NCBI GenBank assembly: GCA_905234695.1
Contig: CAJOHZ010000021.1
Span: 1 to 64,000, forward strand
DNA: 64,000 nt
Direction of reading: 5' to 3'
From: an uncultured Bacteroidales bacterium
Lineage (GTDB): Bacteria > Bacteroidota > Bacteroidia > Bacteroidales > P3
Shown: positions 1-9,528 of the stretch, in pieces
How the letters are laid out: each line of letters starts with the position of its first letter
How positions within the stretch are numbered: the stretch's first letter is position 1
Notes under the pieces: generated by a model
Database searches by the model: none
What the model saw: only the letters and a program-made list of their open reading frames with translations
Told to the model about the DNA's origin: nothing
Made by a program: the position numbers and the translations under genes

Positions 1-3000
1 GGCGGCTACAGCGGCTTTAACAACACCTCGGGTGTTCCTACGGGCGGTATCGCCATCGACGGTGCCTACCGTCTGAACCTCGTATCCTCTTGGCAGACCC
101 AGGTGGGTGAGATCACCGTCACCGACACCGGCCTCTACAAGATTGTCTTCATGTGGCGCAACGACAACAGCGGCGGCACACAGCCTCCCGCAGCAATCGA
201 CAATGTGATGCTCCGTCAGGCCAACTGCCCGATGCCGCAGAATGTCGTGGCCAGCCCCACCCACAACAGCATCACGCTGACTTGGACACCCGCCGGCAAC
301 GAGACCTCCTGGGAGGTCAGCTGCGGCAATACCGTCCAAACTGTCAACACTGCTTCGTACACCTTCTCCGGCCTCACCGCCAACACGGACTACACTGTTG
401 GCGTTCGCGCCCTCTGCAGCGCCAACGAGTCCAGCATGACGGTCTCGCAGACTGTCCACACCTCCTGCGACCTGATGACCACCCTACCCTACACCTACGG
501 CTTCGAGGGTGATGCCACAGGCAGCAGCACCAGCGCGGTCTTCGCCGCCGAGTGCTGGCGTCGTCTGAACAACGGTACGCAGTACTTTGGCTATCCCTAC
601 ATTTCCAGCACGGCCTCCTACTGCCACACCGGCACCCGCGGCACCTACTGGTATGTGACCACGACCACCGGCACCTACGGCGACTACCAGTGCCTCGTCC
701 TGCCCAGTGTCAACACCACCACCTATCCCATCAACACGCTGCGCCTGAAGTTCTGGGCCAAAGGCTCCGCCGCCACCGTCCGCAACTTCCTCGTGGGTGT
801 GATGACCAACCCGACCGACATCAACACCTTCACGACTGTTGATACCGTCACCGTGAACAGCAACGACTGGGTGGAGCACACCGTCGTCCTGGACAACTAC
901 ACCGGCACAGGTGCCTACGTAGCCATCCGCCAGAACCGTGCCACGTCGTCCTATACGACCTATATTGACGACATCACCCTCGAGGTGGCTCCCACCTGTG
1001 TTGAGCCTGCCAATGTGACTGTCGACAGCATCACCACCAACAGCGCTCTTGTCGCCTGGACCGGCACTGCCAATGCTTACTCTGTGGCCTACGGCACCGG
1101 CACCAACCCCGACTCGATGTCCACCGTCTCTGCCACCGGCAACAGCACCATGATCACCGGCCTCACGCCCAACACGGCCTACAACGTCTACGTCAAGGCC
1201 ATCTGCAGTGCTACCGACCAGAGTCCCTGGACCAACGCCACTATCTTCCGCACCAACTGCGTGGCCCTGACCGCCAACGACCTGCCCTACTTCGAGAACT
1301 TCGACAACTACACCACCAGCACCACCGCCGCCACCGGCGTACAAGTGCCCTGCTGGACGCTGGCACATCAGGATGTCTCCATGACCGTCGCACAGCAGCC
1401 GCAGATTTACTATAGCAGCACCGCTTCCTACAACCACAGCGGCAACTATACCCTGCGACTCTACTACCGCGGTATCTATGCCCTGCCGGAAATCACCGCC
1501 AACATCAACACCCTGCGCATGAACTTCTGGGTACGCCAGACCACTGCCGCCTACAAGGTGATTGTCGGTGTGATGAGCGACCTGAACGATGCCACGACCT
1601 TCGTGCCCATCGACACCATCGACAACGGTTCCAACACCTCGACGATGGCTGAGCATACCGTCAACTTCAGCAGCTACACCGGCAACGGCCACTACATCGC
1701 CTTCCGCAACATCCACACCAGCTACAACTACAGCTACAACTACATCGACGACGTCACCGTCGAATTCCTCCCCAGCTGCCAGGAAGTCACGGCTCTCGCT
1801 GTTGCAGGTGCCACCAACAACAGCATCACGCTCTCTTGGACGGATGCCGCCAACACCAATGCCACCTACACCGTGTATAACGACACGACCACCGTGGCCA
1901 CCGGCATCACCGGCACGACCTACACGGTTACCGGCCTCACCGCCAATACCGATTACACCTTCTATGTCGAGGCCAACTGCTCGGCCACATCCGCTTCGAC
2001 CGCTATCAGCGTCGCGGCCCATACGATGTGCAACAGCTTCACCCTGCCCTTCACGGAAGGCTTCGAGACCGGTACCCTCTCCTCTTGCTGGAGCACCGAT
2101 GGTTCTGGCTCATGGAGCGTCGGCACGGGTGACTACAGCACCAGCACCGGTGCCCACACCGGCAGTTACAATGCCAAGATTTACGGCAATGGCACTGGCA
2201 ATAGCACCAAGCTGATTACCCCGGTCATCGACTTCACGGGCGTCACCAATGCCGAACTCCGCTTCTGGCACATCCAGCGCAGCTGGAGCGGCGACCAGGA
2301 TGAACTGACCGTCTACTACCGCACCTCCTCCTCCGGCACATGGCAGACCCTCGCCGCCTATACGAACGAGGTATCTACCTGGACCGAAGAGGTCATCACT
2401 CTGCCCAACCTCAGCAGCACCTACCAGGTGGCCTTCGAGATGTATGACGGCTATGGCTACGGCGTGGCTATCGACGATATCACCATCGACCTGCCGCCCG
2501 CCTGCGCCGCCGTCACGGCTCTGACTGCCACCAATGTTACCTTTAACAGCGCCACCCTCACCTGGGCCGACACCAGCAACACTGGTGCCACCTATACGGT
2601 GTACGACGACACGACGGTTGTGGCCTCCGGTATCACCGGTACCAGCTACACCGTCACTGGTCTCACCGCTGAGACGAACCACACGCTCAGAGTGAATGCC
2701 AACTGCTCGGCCACGGCCTCGTCTATACTCACGTCTGTCAACGTCTACACGGGCTACTGCCAGCCCAACCCGACTTCGGTTGACGGCAGCGGCATCACCA
2801 GCGTGGCCTTCGGCGGCATGACCAACGACGCCGCTCGTCCCTCGGGAGCCGGCTACCGCAACTACAGCAACATGGTTGGCACCGTGTCCGCCGGCACCAC
2901 CGCCACGGTAGACATCACCTATGCCACCGGTTATGACTACGGTACCATCATCTGGGTGGACTGGAACAACAACATGACTTTCGACAGCAACGAGGTGGTC

Positions 3001-4944
3001 TATGTGGGCGTAGCCCCCAACACCAACCCCACCACGCTGAATGCCACCTTCACCATCCCCGCCACGCAGGATACCGGCAACTACCGTATGCGTATCCTTG
3101 GCGCCGACAGCTACTTCGACAGCTACACCGGCTCCATTGCCGCAGCGGCCAACGCCAATCCGTGCGCCAGCTACCTCTACGGTGTGGCCGAGGACTACAC
3201 CCTCCATGTGACCGAGGCACCCAACTGCCTGACCCCGACGAACCTCCAGATGGTCTACATCGGTGGCAGCAGCAATGCCGCCGTCGTGAGCTGGACCTCC
3301 GATGCCAACGCATGGAACCTCAGCTTGAACGGTGTCGTGACTTACAACATCACGGCGAACCCCGACACAATCACCGGCCTTGATCCCAACACCACCTACA
3401 CTGTCATGGTGCAGGCCAACTGCGGAAATGACACTAGCGACTGGACACTGCCCGTGAGCATCACCACTCCGTGCGCAACCATCGACATGCCCTTCGTGGA
3501 GAGCTTCGATTCCTCCAGCACCACCCGCAACTGCTGGGACTTCGTCTCGAACAACACTGCCAACATCGGCGGCACCAACGGCATGGGCTTCGTCACCCTC
3601 AACGGCAACACCGTCTGGCGTTTCAGCTCGTACAGCAGCGCCAGCGACTACAACCAGTATGCCTACTCGCCGCTGTTCAACACCCCGACCACCAGCAACG
3701 CCCTGCGTGTCCGCGTGCGCTACGCCACTTATGGCAGCAGCGACCACCTCTGGTTCGGCTACCGCACAGCCAACGACACGGACTATACCTGGACACCTAA
3801 CTACTACACCACGACCAGTCAGAACGACTTCCAGACCCTCGAAGCCCTCCTGCCGCTCAATGTGGCCCAGCTGGCCATCCACTACTATGGTGACTATGCC
3901 TACTACGCATGGATCGACAGTGTGGAACTCACGCCTATCACCTGCCCGACCGACACCACGGTTGTGTCTGTCTTGGCTTGCGACAGCTACCTCTGGAACG
4001 ACAATGTCTACACTCAGAGCGGTGTCTACCCTGCCGTACTGACCACCGCCAACGGTTGCGACAGCAATGTGGTCCTCAACCTGACAATCAACCACAGCGC
4101 TGCCACTACCGACACTGTCACCGTTTGCGACAGCTATGTGTGGAACGACTCGGTCTACACCGCCTCGACGATTATGGTCGACACCCTGACCAACGTCGCC
4201 GGTTGCGACAGCGTGGTGACAATCAACCTCACAATCAACCACAGCACGTCGTCGAGCGACACCGTCTCCGCTTTCAACAGCTATGTTTGGAACGGTAACA
4301 CTTACATGCAGAGCGGCATCTACACCTACACGACCCTCAACGCTGTGGGTTGCGACAGTGTGGCCACTCTCGTGCTGACAGTGACAATGCTTGACACCGT
4401 GACGCTGACGGTCAACGACACTACGATGGGTAGCGTCCGCGGCGCGGGTGTCTACACCGATGGCGACACCATCACGCTGTACGCTATCGCCAACACCGGC
4501 TACCACTTCGTGAACTGGAGCGACGGTGACACCAACGCCATCCGCACCATTGTGTTGACCGACAACATGAACCTGACTGCCTACTTCGCCATCAACCAGT
4601 ACACTATTGCACTGGCTGTGAACGACACGCTGATGGGTATCGTCCGCGGTGCAGGCATCTACAACTACGGCGACACTGCTGTATTGACCGCCGTGGCCAA
4701 CACCGGTTACCACTTCGTGAACTGGAGCGACAACGACACCAATGCCCTCCGCACCGTTGTGGTGACCACCGATGTGAACCTGACCGCCAACTTCGCCGTC
4801 AACCAGTACACCCTCACCGTGGCTGCCAACGACAGCACAATGGGTAGTGTGACCGGTAGCGGTGTCTACAACTACGGCGCCACCGCCACGCTGACCGCCA
4901 CCGCCGACAGCGGCTACCACTTCCAGAACTGGAACGACCTGTGA
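1..4944 (+). CDS. Giant T9SS surface adhesin, 5' partial, segment before the first frameshift
   Basis: The frame is open from base 1, so the N-terminus lies outside the window. Numbering codons from base 1, I see alternating fibronectin type III-like modules (about nt 226-466, 1000-1260, 1778-2030, 2506-2755, 3226-3470) and jelly-roll/MAM-like beta-sandwich modules ending in (Y/I)IDD(I/V)T (469-1000, 1261-1778, 2030-2505, 3471-3945). A GEVED domain lies at about 2758-3225. Three roughly 47-residue C-D-S-Y-x-W-N modules follow (3946-4385), then divergent InlB-type B repeats (from 4386) with the GYHFxxWSDGDTN signature. The frame stops at 4944 just after FQNWND, although homologous sequence continues in frame 3 and then frame 1 to a sorting domain at 7743. 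The module set is typical of secreted Bacteroidales adhesins; ligand unknown. Either a recent pseudogene or an assembly error at a repeat junction. Confidence 0.85.
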   Translation, partial: GGYSGFNNTSGVPTGGIAIDGAYRLNLVSSWQTQVGEITVTDTGLYKIVFMWRNDNSGGTQPPAAIDNVMLRQANCPMPQNVVASPTHNSITLTWTPAGNETSWEVSCGNTVQTVNTASYTFSGLTANTDYTVGVRALCSANESSMTVSQTVHTSCDLMTTLPYTYGFEGDATGSSTSAVFAAECWRRLNNGTQYFGYPYISSTASYCHTGTRGTYWYVTTTTGTYGDYQCLVLPSVNTTTYPINTLRLKFWAKGSAATVRNFLVGVMTNPTDINTFTTVDTVTVNSNDWVEHTVVLDNYTGTGAYVAIRQNRATSSYTTYIDDITLEVAPTCVEPANVTVDSITTNSALVAWTGTANAYSVAYGTGTNPDSMSTVSATGNSTMITGLTPNTAYNVYVKAICSATDQSPWTNATIFRTNCVALTANDLPYFENFDNYTTSTTAATGVQVPCWTLAHQDVSMTVAQQPQIYYSSTASYNHSGNYTLRLYYRGIYALPEITANINTLRMNFWVRQTTAAYKVIVGVMSDLNDATTFVPIDTIDNGSNTSTMAEHTVNFSSYTGNGHYIAFRNIHTSYNYSYNYIDDVTVEFLPSCQEVTALAVAGATNNSITLSWTDAANTNATYTVYNDTTTVATGITGTTYTVTGLTANTDYTFYVEANCSATSASTAISVAAHTMCNSFTLPFTEGFETGTLSSCWSTDGSGSWSVGTGDYSTSTGAHTGSYNAKIYGNGTGNSTKLITPVIDFTGVTNAELRFWHIQRSWSGDQDELTVYYRTSSSGTWQTLAAYTNEVSTWTEEVITLPNLSSTYQVAFEMYDGYGYGVAIDDITIDLPPACAAVTALTATNVTFNSATLTWADTSNTGATYTVYDDTTVVASGITGTSYTVTGLTAETNHTLRVNANCSATASSILTSVNVYTGYCQPNPTSVDGSGITSVAFGGMTNDAARPSGAGYRNYSNMVGTVSAGTTATVDITYATGYDYGTIIWVDWNNNMTFDSNEVVYVGVAPNTNPTTLNATFTIPATQDTGNYRMRILGADSYFDSYTGSIAAAANANPCASYLYGVAEDYTLHVTEAPNCLTPTNLQMVYIGGSSNAAVVSWTSDANAWNLSLNGVVTYNITANPDTITGLDPNTTYTVMVQANCGNDTSDWTLPVSITTPCATIDMPFVESFDSSSTTRNCWDFVSNNTANIGGTNGMGFVTLNGNTVWRFSSYSSASDYNQYAYSPLFNTPTTSNALRVRVRYATYGSSDHLWFGYRTANDTDYTWTPNYYTTTSQNDFQTLEALLPLNVAQLAIHYYGDYAYYAWIDSVELTPITCPTDTTVVSVLACDSYLWNDNVYTQSGVYPAVLTTANGCDSNVVLNLTINHSAATTDTVTVCDSYVWNDSVYTASTIMVDTLTNVAGCDSVVTINLTINHSTSSSDTVSAFNSYVWNGNTYMQSGIYTYTTLNAVGCDSVATLVLTVTMLDTVTLTVNDTTMGSVRGAGVYTDGDTITLYAIANTGYHFVNWSDGDTNAIRTIVLTDNMNLTAYFAINQYTIALAVNDTLMGIVRGAGIYNYGDTAVLTAVANTGYHFVNWSDNDTNALRTVVVTTDVNLTANFAVNQYTLTVAANDSTMGSVTGSGVYNYGATATLTATADSGYHFQNWNDL

Positions 4945-6101
4945 CTGAGAATGCCAGTTACACTGCCATCTTCGTTATGGACAGCGTACCTCCTGTGCCG
5001 ACCTACACCGTCACCCTGGCTGTGAACGACACCCTGATGGGTAGCGTCCTCGGTGCAGGTGTCTATATGAGCGGCAGCCAGATTGCCGTATCCGCCATCG
5101 CCAACTACGGTTACCACTTCACTATGTGGAGCGACGGCGACACGAACAACCCGCGCACCCTCACCGTAACTTCCGACACCACGCTGACCGCGACCTTCGC
5201 TGTCAACCAGTACACCATTGCACTGGCTGTGAACGACACCCTGATGGGTAGCGTCACCGGCGCCGGCGTCTATAACTACGGTGCCACTGCCACGCTGACC
5301 GCTGTGGCCAACACCGGCTACCACTTCATTATGTGGAACGACGGCGACACCAACGCCATCCGCACCATTACTGTCAACGACGATGTGACGCTGACCGCCA
5401 ACTTCGCCATCAACCAGTACACTGTTGCACTGGCTGTGAACGACAACATGATGGGTAGCGTCCGTGGCGCGGGTATCTACAACTACGGCGACACCGCCAC
5501 GCTGTACGCTGTGGCCAATACCGGCTACCACTTCACCATGTGGAACGACGGCGACACCAACGCCATCCGCACCCTTGTGGTGACCAACGACGTGAACCTG
5601 ACCGCCAACTTCGCCATCAACCAGTACACCATTGCACTGGCTGTGAACGACAGCACGATGGGCATCGTCCGCGGTGCGGGCGTCTACAACTACGGCGATA
5701 CCGCCGTGGTGACCGCCGTGGCCAACACCGGCTACCACTTCGTGAACTGGAGCGACAACGACACCAACGCCCTCCGTACCCTTGTGGTGACCGACAACGT
5801 GAACCTGACCGCCAACTTCGCCGTGAACCAGTACACCCTCACCGTGGCTGCCAACAACAACACGATGGGTAGTGTGACCGGTAGCGGTGTCTACAACTAC
5901 GGCGCCACCGCCACGCTGACCGCCACCGCCGACAGCGGCTACCACTTCCAGAACTGGAACGACCGACGGCAACGTGGAGAATCCGCGTACCGTGATTGTG
6001 ATGAACGATGCCAGCTACACTGCCATCTTCGTCATGGACAGCGTACCTCCTGTACAGACCTACACCGTCACCCTGGCTGTGAACGACAGCACCATGGGTA
6101 G
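4941..6101 (+). CDS. Giant T9SS adhesin, middle segment in a shifted frame
   Basis: This frame-3 stretch continues the same protein after the first frameshift near 4939. It holds five more B-repeat units of about 69 residues, each with Y-T-(V/I)-x-L-A-V-N-D, MGSV, GYHF and a W-(S/N)-D-G-D-T-N core. True homology ends near 5965. Beyond that the frame reads out-of-register codons (R-R-Q-R-G-E) to a stop at 6101, while homology resumes in frame 1. The GTG at 4941 is probably not a genuine start, because it falls inside a repeat and no promoter or signal peptide precedes it. The frame has kept its codon structure without stops for more than 1 kb, so the shift is recent or artefactual. Confidence 0.7.
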   Translation: MTENASYTAIFVMDSVPPVPTYTVTLAVNDTLMGSVLGAGVYMSGSQIAVSAIANYGYHFTMWSDGDTNNPRTLTVTSDTTLTATFAVNQYTIALAVNDTLMGSVTGAGVYNYGATATLTAVANTGYHFIMWNDGDTNAIRTITVNDDVTLTANFAINQYTVALAVNDNMMGSVRGAGIYNYGDTATLYAVANTGYHFTMWNDGDTNAIRTLVVTNDVNLTANFAINQYTIALAVNDSTMGIVRGAGVYNYGDTAVVTAVANTGYHFVNWSDNDTNALRTLVVTDNVNLTANFAVNQYTLTVAANNNTMGSVTGSGVYNYGATATLTATADSGYHFQNWNDRRQRGESAYRDCDERCQLHCHLRHGQRTSCTDLHRHPGCERQHHG

Positions 6102-7743
6102 CGTCCACGGCGCCGGTGTCTATGTGAGCGGCAGCCAGATTACCGTGACCGCCGTGGCCAACTACGGCTACCACTTCACCATGTGGAACGACGGCGACAC
6201 CAACAACCCGCGTACTCTCACCGTGACTTCCGACACCACGCTGACCGCCATCTTCGCCACCAACCAGTACACTGTTGCACTGGCTGTGAACGACACCCTG
6301 ATGGGTAGCGTCACCGGCGCAGGTGTCTACAACTACGGCGACACCGCCACGTTGACCGCCACGGCCAACGCTGGCTACCACTTCACCCTGTGGAGCGACG
6401 GCGACACCAACAATCCGCGTACCCTCGTCGTGAATGACGATATGTCACTGATTGCTTACTTCGCCATCGATCCTGTTGTGCCCACCGACAGCGTGACCTT
6501 CGTTGTCACTGTTAACGACAGTGCCATGGGTACCACAGTTCCCGCTCCTGGCACCTACCGCTTCGCCGTGGGTGACACTGCCTCTGTGCAGGCTGTGGCC
6601 GCCACTGGTTACCACTTCGCGAACTGGACGCTGACCAGCGGTAACATCAACCAAACGCTGAGCACCAACCCGCTCACCACTGTGATTAACCAGATGATGG
6701 CCAACCAGACCATCGTGCTGACCGCCAACTTCAGCGTCGACAGCGTTATCAACGTCGACAGCGTCACCGTTGTCCTGACCATCAACGACACCGCTCGCGG
6801 TACCACCAACCCGGCACCCGGTACCTACCGTTTCGCCGTGGGTGACTCCGTGTACGCTGTGGCCACACCTAGCACCGGCTACCGCTTCCTCGGATGGTTC
6901 GTCGACGTGGCTGGCAACACCACTACCGTCAACGACAACCCGATCCGCTTGGAGGTTCCCGCCCTTGCCGCTAACATGACGATCAACGTCACCGCCAACT
7001 TCGTGCCCATGGGCGACGATACCTACACCGTTATCGCTACACCTGTCACCACCGATGGCGACATCAACGCGGGCGGTACTATTACCGGCAACGGAACCTA
7101 TCCTGCCGGCAGCAACGTGACCCTGACCGCCATGGCTGACGAAGGCTACCGCTTCGTGGGTTGGTACAACGCCAATGACACCACCTTCGACATGCCGCTC
7201 TCCACTGAGTACAGCTACAGCTTCATCATCATGGAGAACCTCAGCCTGATTGCACTCTTCACTCCTGAGAGCAACCCGACCGCTGTTATCACCATTGCCA
7301 CGGCCGACAGCACGATGGGTTATGTGTTGCTCAACAATGACACCGTGCTCCGCTACGTCGGCCAGATTGGCGAAGAGGTGACCATTGAGGCCATTGCTTA
7401 CGAAGGCTACCGCTTCGTGGCCTGGAACGACGGCGACACCAACGCTCTCCGCACTATCATACTCGACATGCCGGTGACCATGCTCACCGCTCGCTTCGAG
7501 TTGATCCCGAACAGCATCGACGATGCTGAGGAAGCTGAGGAGATTGTCATCTACACTGAGAACGACCGCATCACCGTCCGCGGTGCCGAGAACCGTCCTG
7601 TGTACGTGTTCGACGTCGTGGGACGCCTCGTGGCCAAGAGCGCCAAGGCATCGGCCGAAGAGACCTTCCGGATGACCAACACGGGCATCTACATGGTCAA
7701 GGTCGGCAACGCCCCCGCCCGCCGCGTCGTGGTACGTCGATAA
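5974..7743 (+). CDS. Giant T9SS adhesin, C-terminal segment with type A sorting domain
   Basis: Frame 1 resumes here after the second frameshift near 5965. The segment carries the last B-repeat units (from about 6061), three longer and more divergent units with APGTYRFAVGD or GYRF motifs, and a final unit near 7280-7500. After an acidic linker (DDAEEAEE) comes a T9SS type A domain: ENDRITVRGAENRPV, YVFDVVGRLV, GIYMVKVGNAPARRVVVRR at the very C-terminus. In this family the domain directs export through the outer membrane and is usually cleaved on attachment to A-LPS. Without correction of both frameshifts the exported adhesin would lose this domain. The GTG at 5974 is a frame marker, not a convincing start. 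Confidence 0.8.
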   Translation: MENPRTVIVMNDASYTAIFVMDSVPPVQTYTVTLAVNDSTMGSVHGAGVYVSGSQITVTAVANYGYHFTMWNDGDTNNPRTLTVTSDTTLTAIFATNQYTVALAVNDTLMGSVTGAGVYNYGDTATLTATANAGYHFTLWSDGDTNNPRTLVVNDDMSLIAYFAIDPVVPTDSVTFVVTVNDSAMGTTVPAPGTYRFAVGDTASVQAVAATGYHFANWTLTSGNINQTLSTNPLTTVINQMMANQTIVLTANFSVDSVINVDSVTVVLTINDTARGTTNPAPGTYRFAVGDSVYAVATPSTGYRFLGWFVDVAGNTTTVNDNPIRLEVPALAANMTINVTANFVPMGDDTYTVIATPVTTDGDINAGGTITGNGTYPAGSNVTLTAMADEGYRFVGWYNANDTTFDMPLSTEYSYSFIIMENLSLIALFTPESNPTAVITIATADSTMGYVLLNNDTVLRYVGQIGEEVTIEAIAYEGYRFVAWNDGDTNALRTIILDMPVTMLTARFELIPNSIDDAEEAEEIVIYTENDRITVRGAENRPVYVFDVVGRLVAKSAKASAEETFRMTNTGIYMVKVGNAPARRVVVRR

Positions 7744-7751
7744 CCCCTCCG

Positions 7752-7778
7752 AAAGCGATGCTGCAATGCATCGCTTTT
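7752..7778 (+). terminator. Rho-independent terminator after the adhesin
   Basis: A perfect 10-bp inverted repeat, AAAGCGATGC / GCATCGCTTT, with a 6-base loop lies 8 bases after the adhesin stop codon and ends in a short T run. Confidence 0.75.
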
Positions 7779-7807
7779 GACCCTACCGGCCATCACGGCC
7801 GAAACCC

Positions 7808-7845
7808 AAGAGGGTGCCACTTCCAAGAGGCACCCTCTTGCTTTT
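7808..7845 (+). terminator. Second terminator hairpin with AAGAGGGTGCC stem
   Basis: An 11-bp perfect inverted repeat (AAGAGGGTGCC at 7808-7818, its complement at 7829-7839) is followed by GCTTTTCCCC. The same stem sequence recurs in the terminators near 30715 and 40277. Confidence 0.7.
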
Positions 7846-7865
7846 CCCCTGTCGCGGAAGGATTT

Positions 7866-7897
7866 TTTGCATATATCGGAAAAAATTCGTACATTTG
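7866..7897 (+). promoter_or_regulatory. Bacteroidota-type promoter for the AGCS symporter
   Basis: TTTG at 7866-7869 (-33 element) is followed after 20 bases by TACATTTG at 7890-7897, a match to the TAnnTTTG -7 element. It sits 80 bases before the ATG at 7978 and inside the longer open frame that starts at 7777, so it rules out the upstream starts. Confidence 0.75.
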
Positions 7898-7977
7898 CAC
7901 CGCGAAATCACCTAGGAGCCCGCCCCTATGCAGAAGGTAATTCCGCCAACAACAGGCTCAACAACCAATACCCGACT

Positions 7978-9528
7978 ATGGATAAAATCATCACCTTAAT
8001 CAACGAATGCGTGTGGAGCTGGCCATTGGTAGGCTTGTGCCTGCTGGGGGGACTGTACTTCACGTTCGGCACTCGGTTTGTGCAGATACGACACTTGGGG
8101 GAGATGGTGCGTTTGCTGTTCAAAAACGACCGCTCAAAGAAAGAAGGCATCTCGTCATTCCAGGCTTTCGCCCTTGCCCTCTCAGGACGGGTGGGCACAG
8201 GCAATATCGTTGGCGTTGCCATTGCCATCTGCTTCGGCGGTCCCGGTGCCATTGTATGGATGTGGATTATCGCCTTCTTCGGGGCTGGCACAGCCTATGC
8301 TGAGGCATGTCTGTCCCAAATATACAAAGAACGCCACGGAAACCAGCTACGCGGCGGCCCCGCCTACTATATCGAGAAAGGACTGAACAGCCCGTGGTTG
8401 GCCGTCATATTCGCTGTATTGACAGTACTGGCCTGCGCACTGTGCCTCCCTCCCGTACACTCCAACAGCATCGCCGCCGCATTCTCCAAGACATTCCACA
8501 TCGAGCCTTGGCTTGTCGGCATCATCGTGTCCGCCATTATCGCCATTGTGGTGTTGGGCGGTGTCAAACGTATCTCGAAGGTGGCCGAAATCGTGACCCC
8601 TTTCATGGCCATTACCTATATCATCCTCTCTATCGTGGTGCTGATCGCCAATGCCAGTGCCGTACCCGGAGCCCTCATGGAAATGCTCTCTTGTGCCTTC
8701 GGCACCCACCAAGCGCTGGGTGGCATTATCGGTTCAGCTATCGCCTGGGGTGTGAAGCGAGGCATCTACTCCAATGAAGCCGGCCAAGGCACCGCCCCCA
8801 TCGTGGCTGCCGCCGCCAAGGTAGACCACCCCGTGAAACAGGGGTTAGTTCAGGGTTTCTCTGTCTATGTGGACACCCTGCTGGTATGCACCGCCACAGC
8901 GCTGATGCTGCTAGTCACTCACTGCTACAACGTGGTGGACCCTGTAACCGGCGACTATCTGGTGCAGGCCACTGATCAAAGCCTGAGCAAGCCCGGTGTG
9001 GAATATGTGGAATACACCATCGCCGCACTGAGCACCCTACTCGGGAAAGGATGGGGCGGCATCGTTATCAGCATCACCCTATTCTTCTTTGCCTTCACCA
9101 CCATCATGGCGTATTACTACTACGCCGAAACCAACCTGGTATATCTCTTCTTGCGAATCAAGGAACGCCGCCGCCGTATCATGGGAAAATACTTCGACAT
9201 GAAGGACAGCCGCCAGAACCTACGACGCGAGGTGGCCATTTTCGGAGACGACCGAGGCGAAAAAATTGTGGTGACAGTGCTGCGAGTGCTGTTTGTTGGT
9301 GCCGTTATGTTTGGAAGCCTGAAAGAGGCCAAAACCATCTGGGACCTCGGCGACACCGGCGTGGGCATGATGGCATGGATTAACATCATCGCCATCCTGC
9401 TGCTCTCGCCCAAGGCGTTCAAGATACTGAAAGACTACGAACGACAGAAGAAGCAGGGGCGCAATCCCAAATTCGACCCCCACGAACTAGGAATAAAGAA
9501 CGCCGATTTTTGGGAGGAGGAGCAATGA
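7978..9528 (+). CDS. AGCS family sodium:alanine/glycine symporter
   Basis: A 516-residue inner-membrane transporter of the alanine or glycine:cation symporter family. It has about ten to eleven hydrophobic segments, beginning with WSWPLVGLCLLGGLYFTFGT and the family's RFVQIRHL stretch. The GRVGTGNIVGVA loop and the GVKRGIYSNEAGQGTAPI motif, both characteristic of AGCS proteins, are intact. I chose ATG 7978 because the promoter lies at 7866-7897 and the protein then begins MDKIITLINECVW, as in relatives. The upstream in-frame codons read through the terminator and promoter. The gene overlaps the next one by ATGA, so the two are probably co-transcribed. The amino acid carried cannot be decided from sequence. 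Confidence 0.9.
   Translation: MDKIITLINECVWSWPLVGLCLLGGLYFTFGTRFVQIRHLGEMVRLLFKNDRSKKEGISSFQAFALALSGRVGTGNIVGVAIAICFGGPGAIVWMWIIAFFGAGTAYAEACLSQIYKERHGNQLRGGPAYYIEKGLNSPWLAVIFAVLTVLACALCLPPVHSNSIAAAFSKTFHIEPWLVGIIVSAIIAIVVLGGVKRISKVAEIVTPFMAITYIILSIVVLIANASAVPGALMEMLSCAFGTHQALGGIIGSAIAWGVKRGIYSNEAGQGTAPIVAAAAKVDHPVKQGLVQGFSVYVDTLLVCTATALMLLVTHCYNVVDPVTGDYLVQATDQSLSKPGVEYVEYTIAALSTLLGKGWGGIVISITLFFFAFTTIMAYYYYAETNLVYLFLRIKERRRRIMGKYFDMKDSRQNLRREVAIFGDDRGEKIVVTVLRVLFVGAVMFGSLKEAKTIWDLGDTGVGMMAWINIIAILLLSPKAFKILKDYERQKKQGRNPKFDPHELGIKNADFWEEEQ

Noticed and set aside
2110-4920. 936-codon reverse frame opposite the giant adhesin, and a similar 352-codon one at 4914-5972
   Set aside because: Val/Gly/His-rich repeats mirror the adhesin repeats in antisense. 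No start signals or family features.
4386-6470. CRISPR or satellite array in the repeats at 4.4-6.5 kb
   Set aside because: The period is about 207 bases, coding, and translates to well-known B-repeat domains.
7777-7977. N-terminal extension of the AGCS symporter
   Set aside because: The extension would be translated through a terminator hairpin and the gene's own promoter, and its sequence is not membrane-like.
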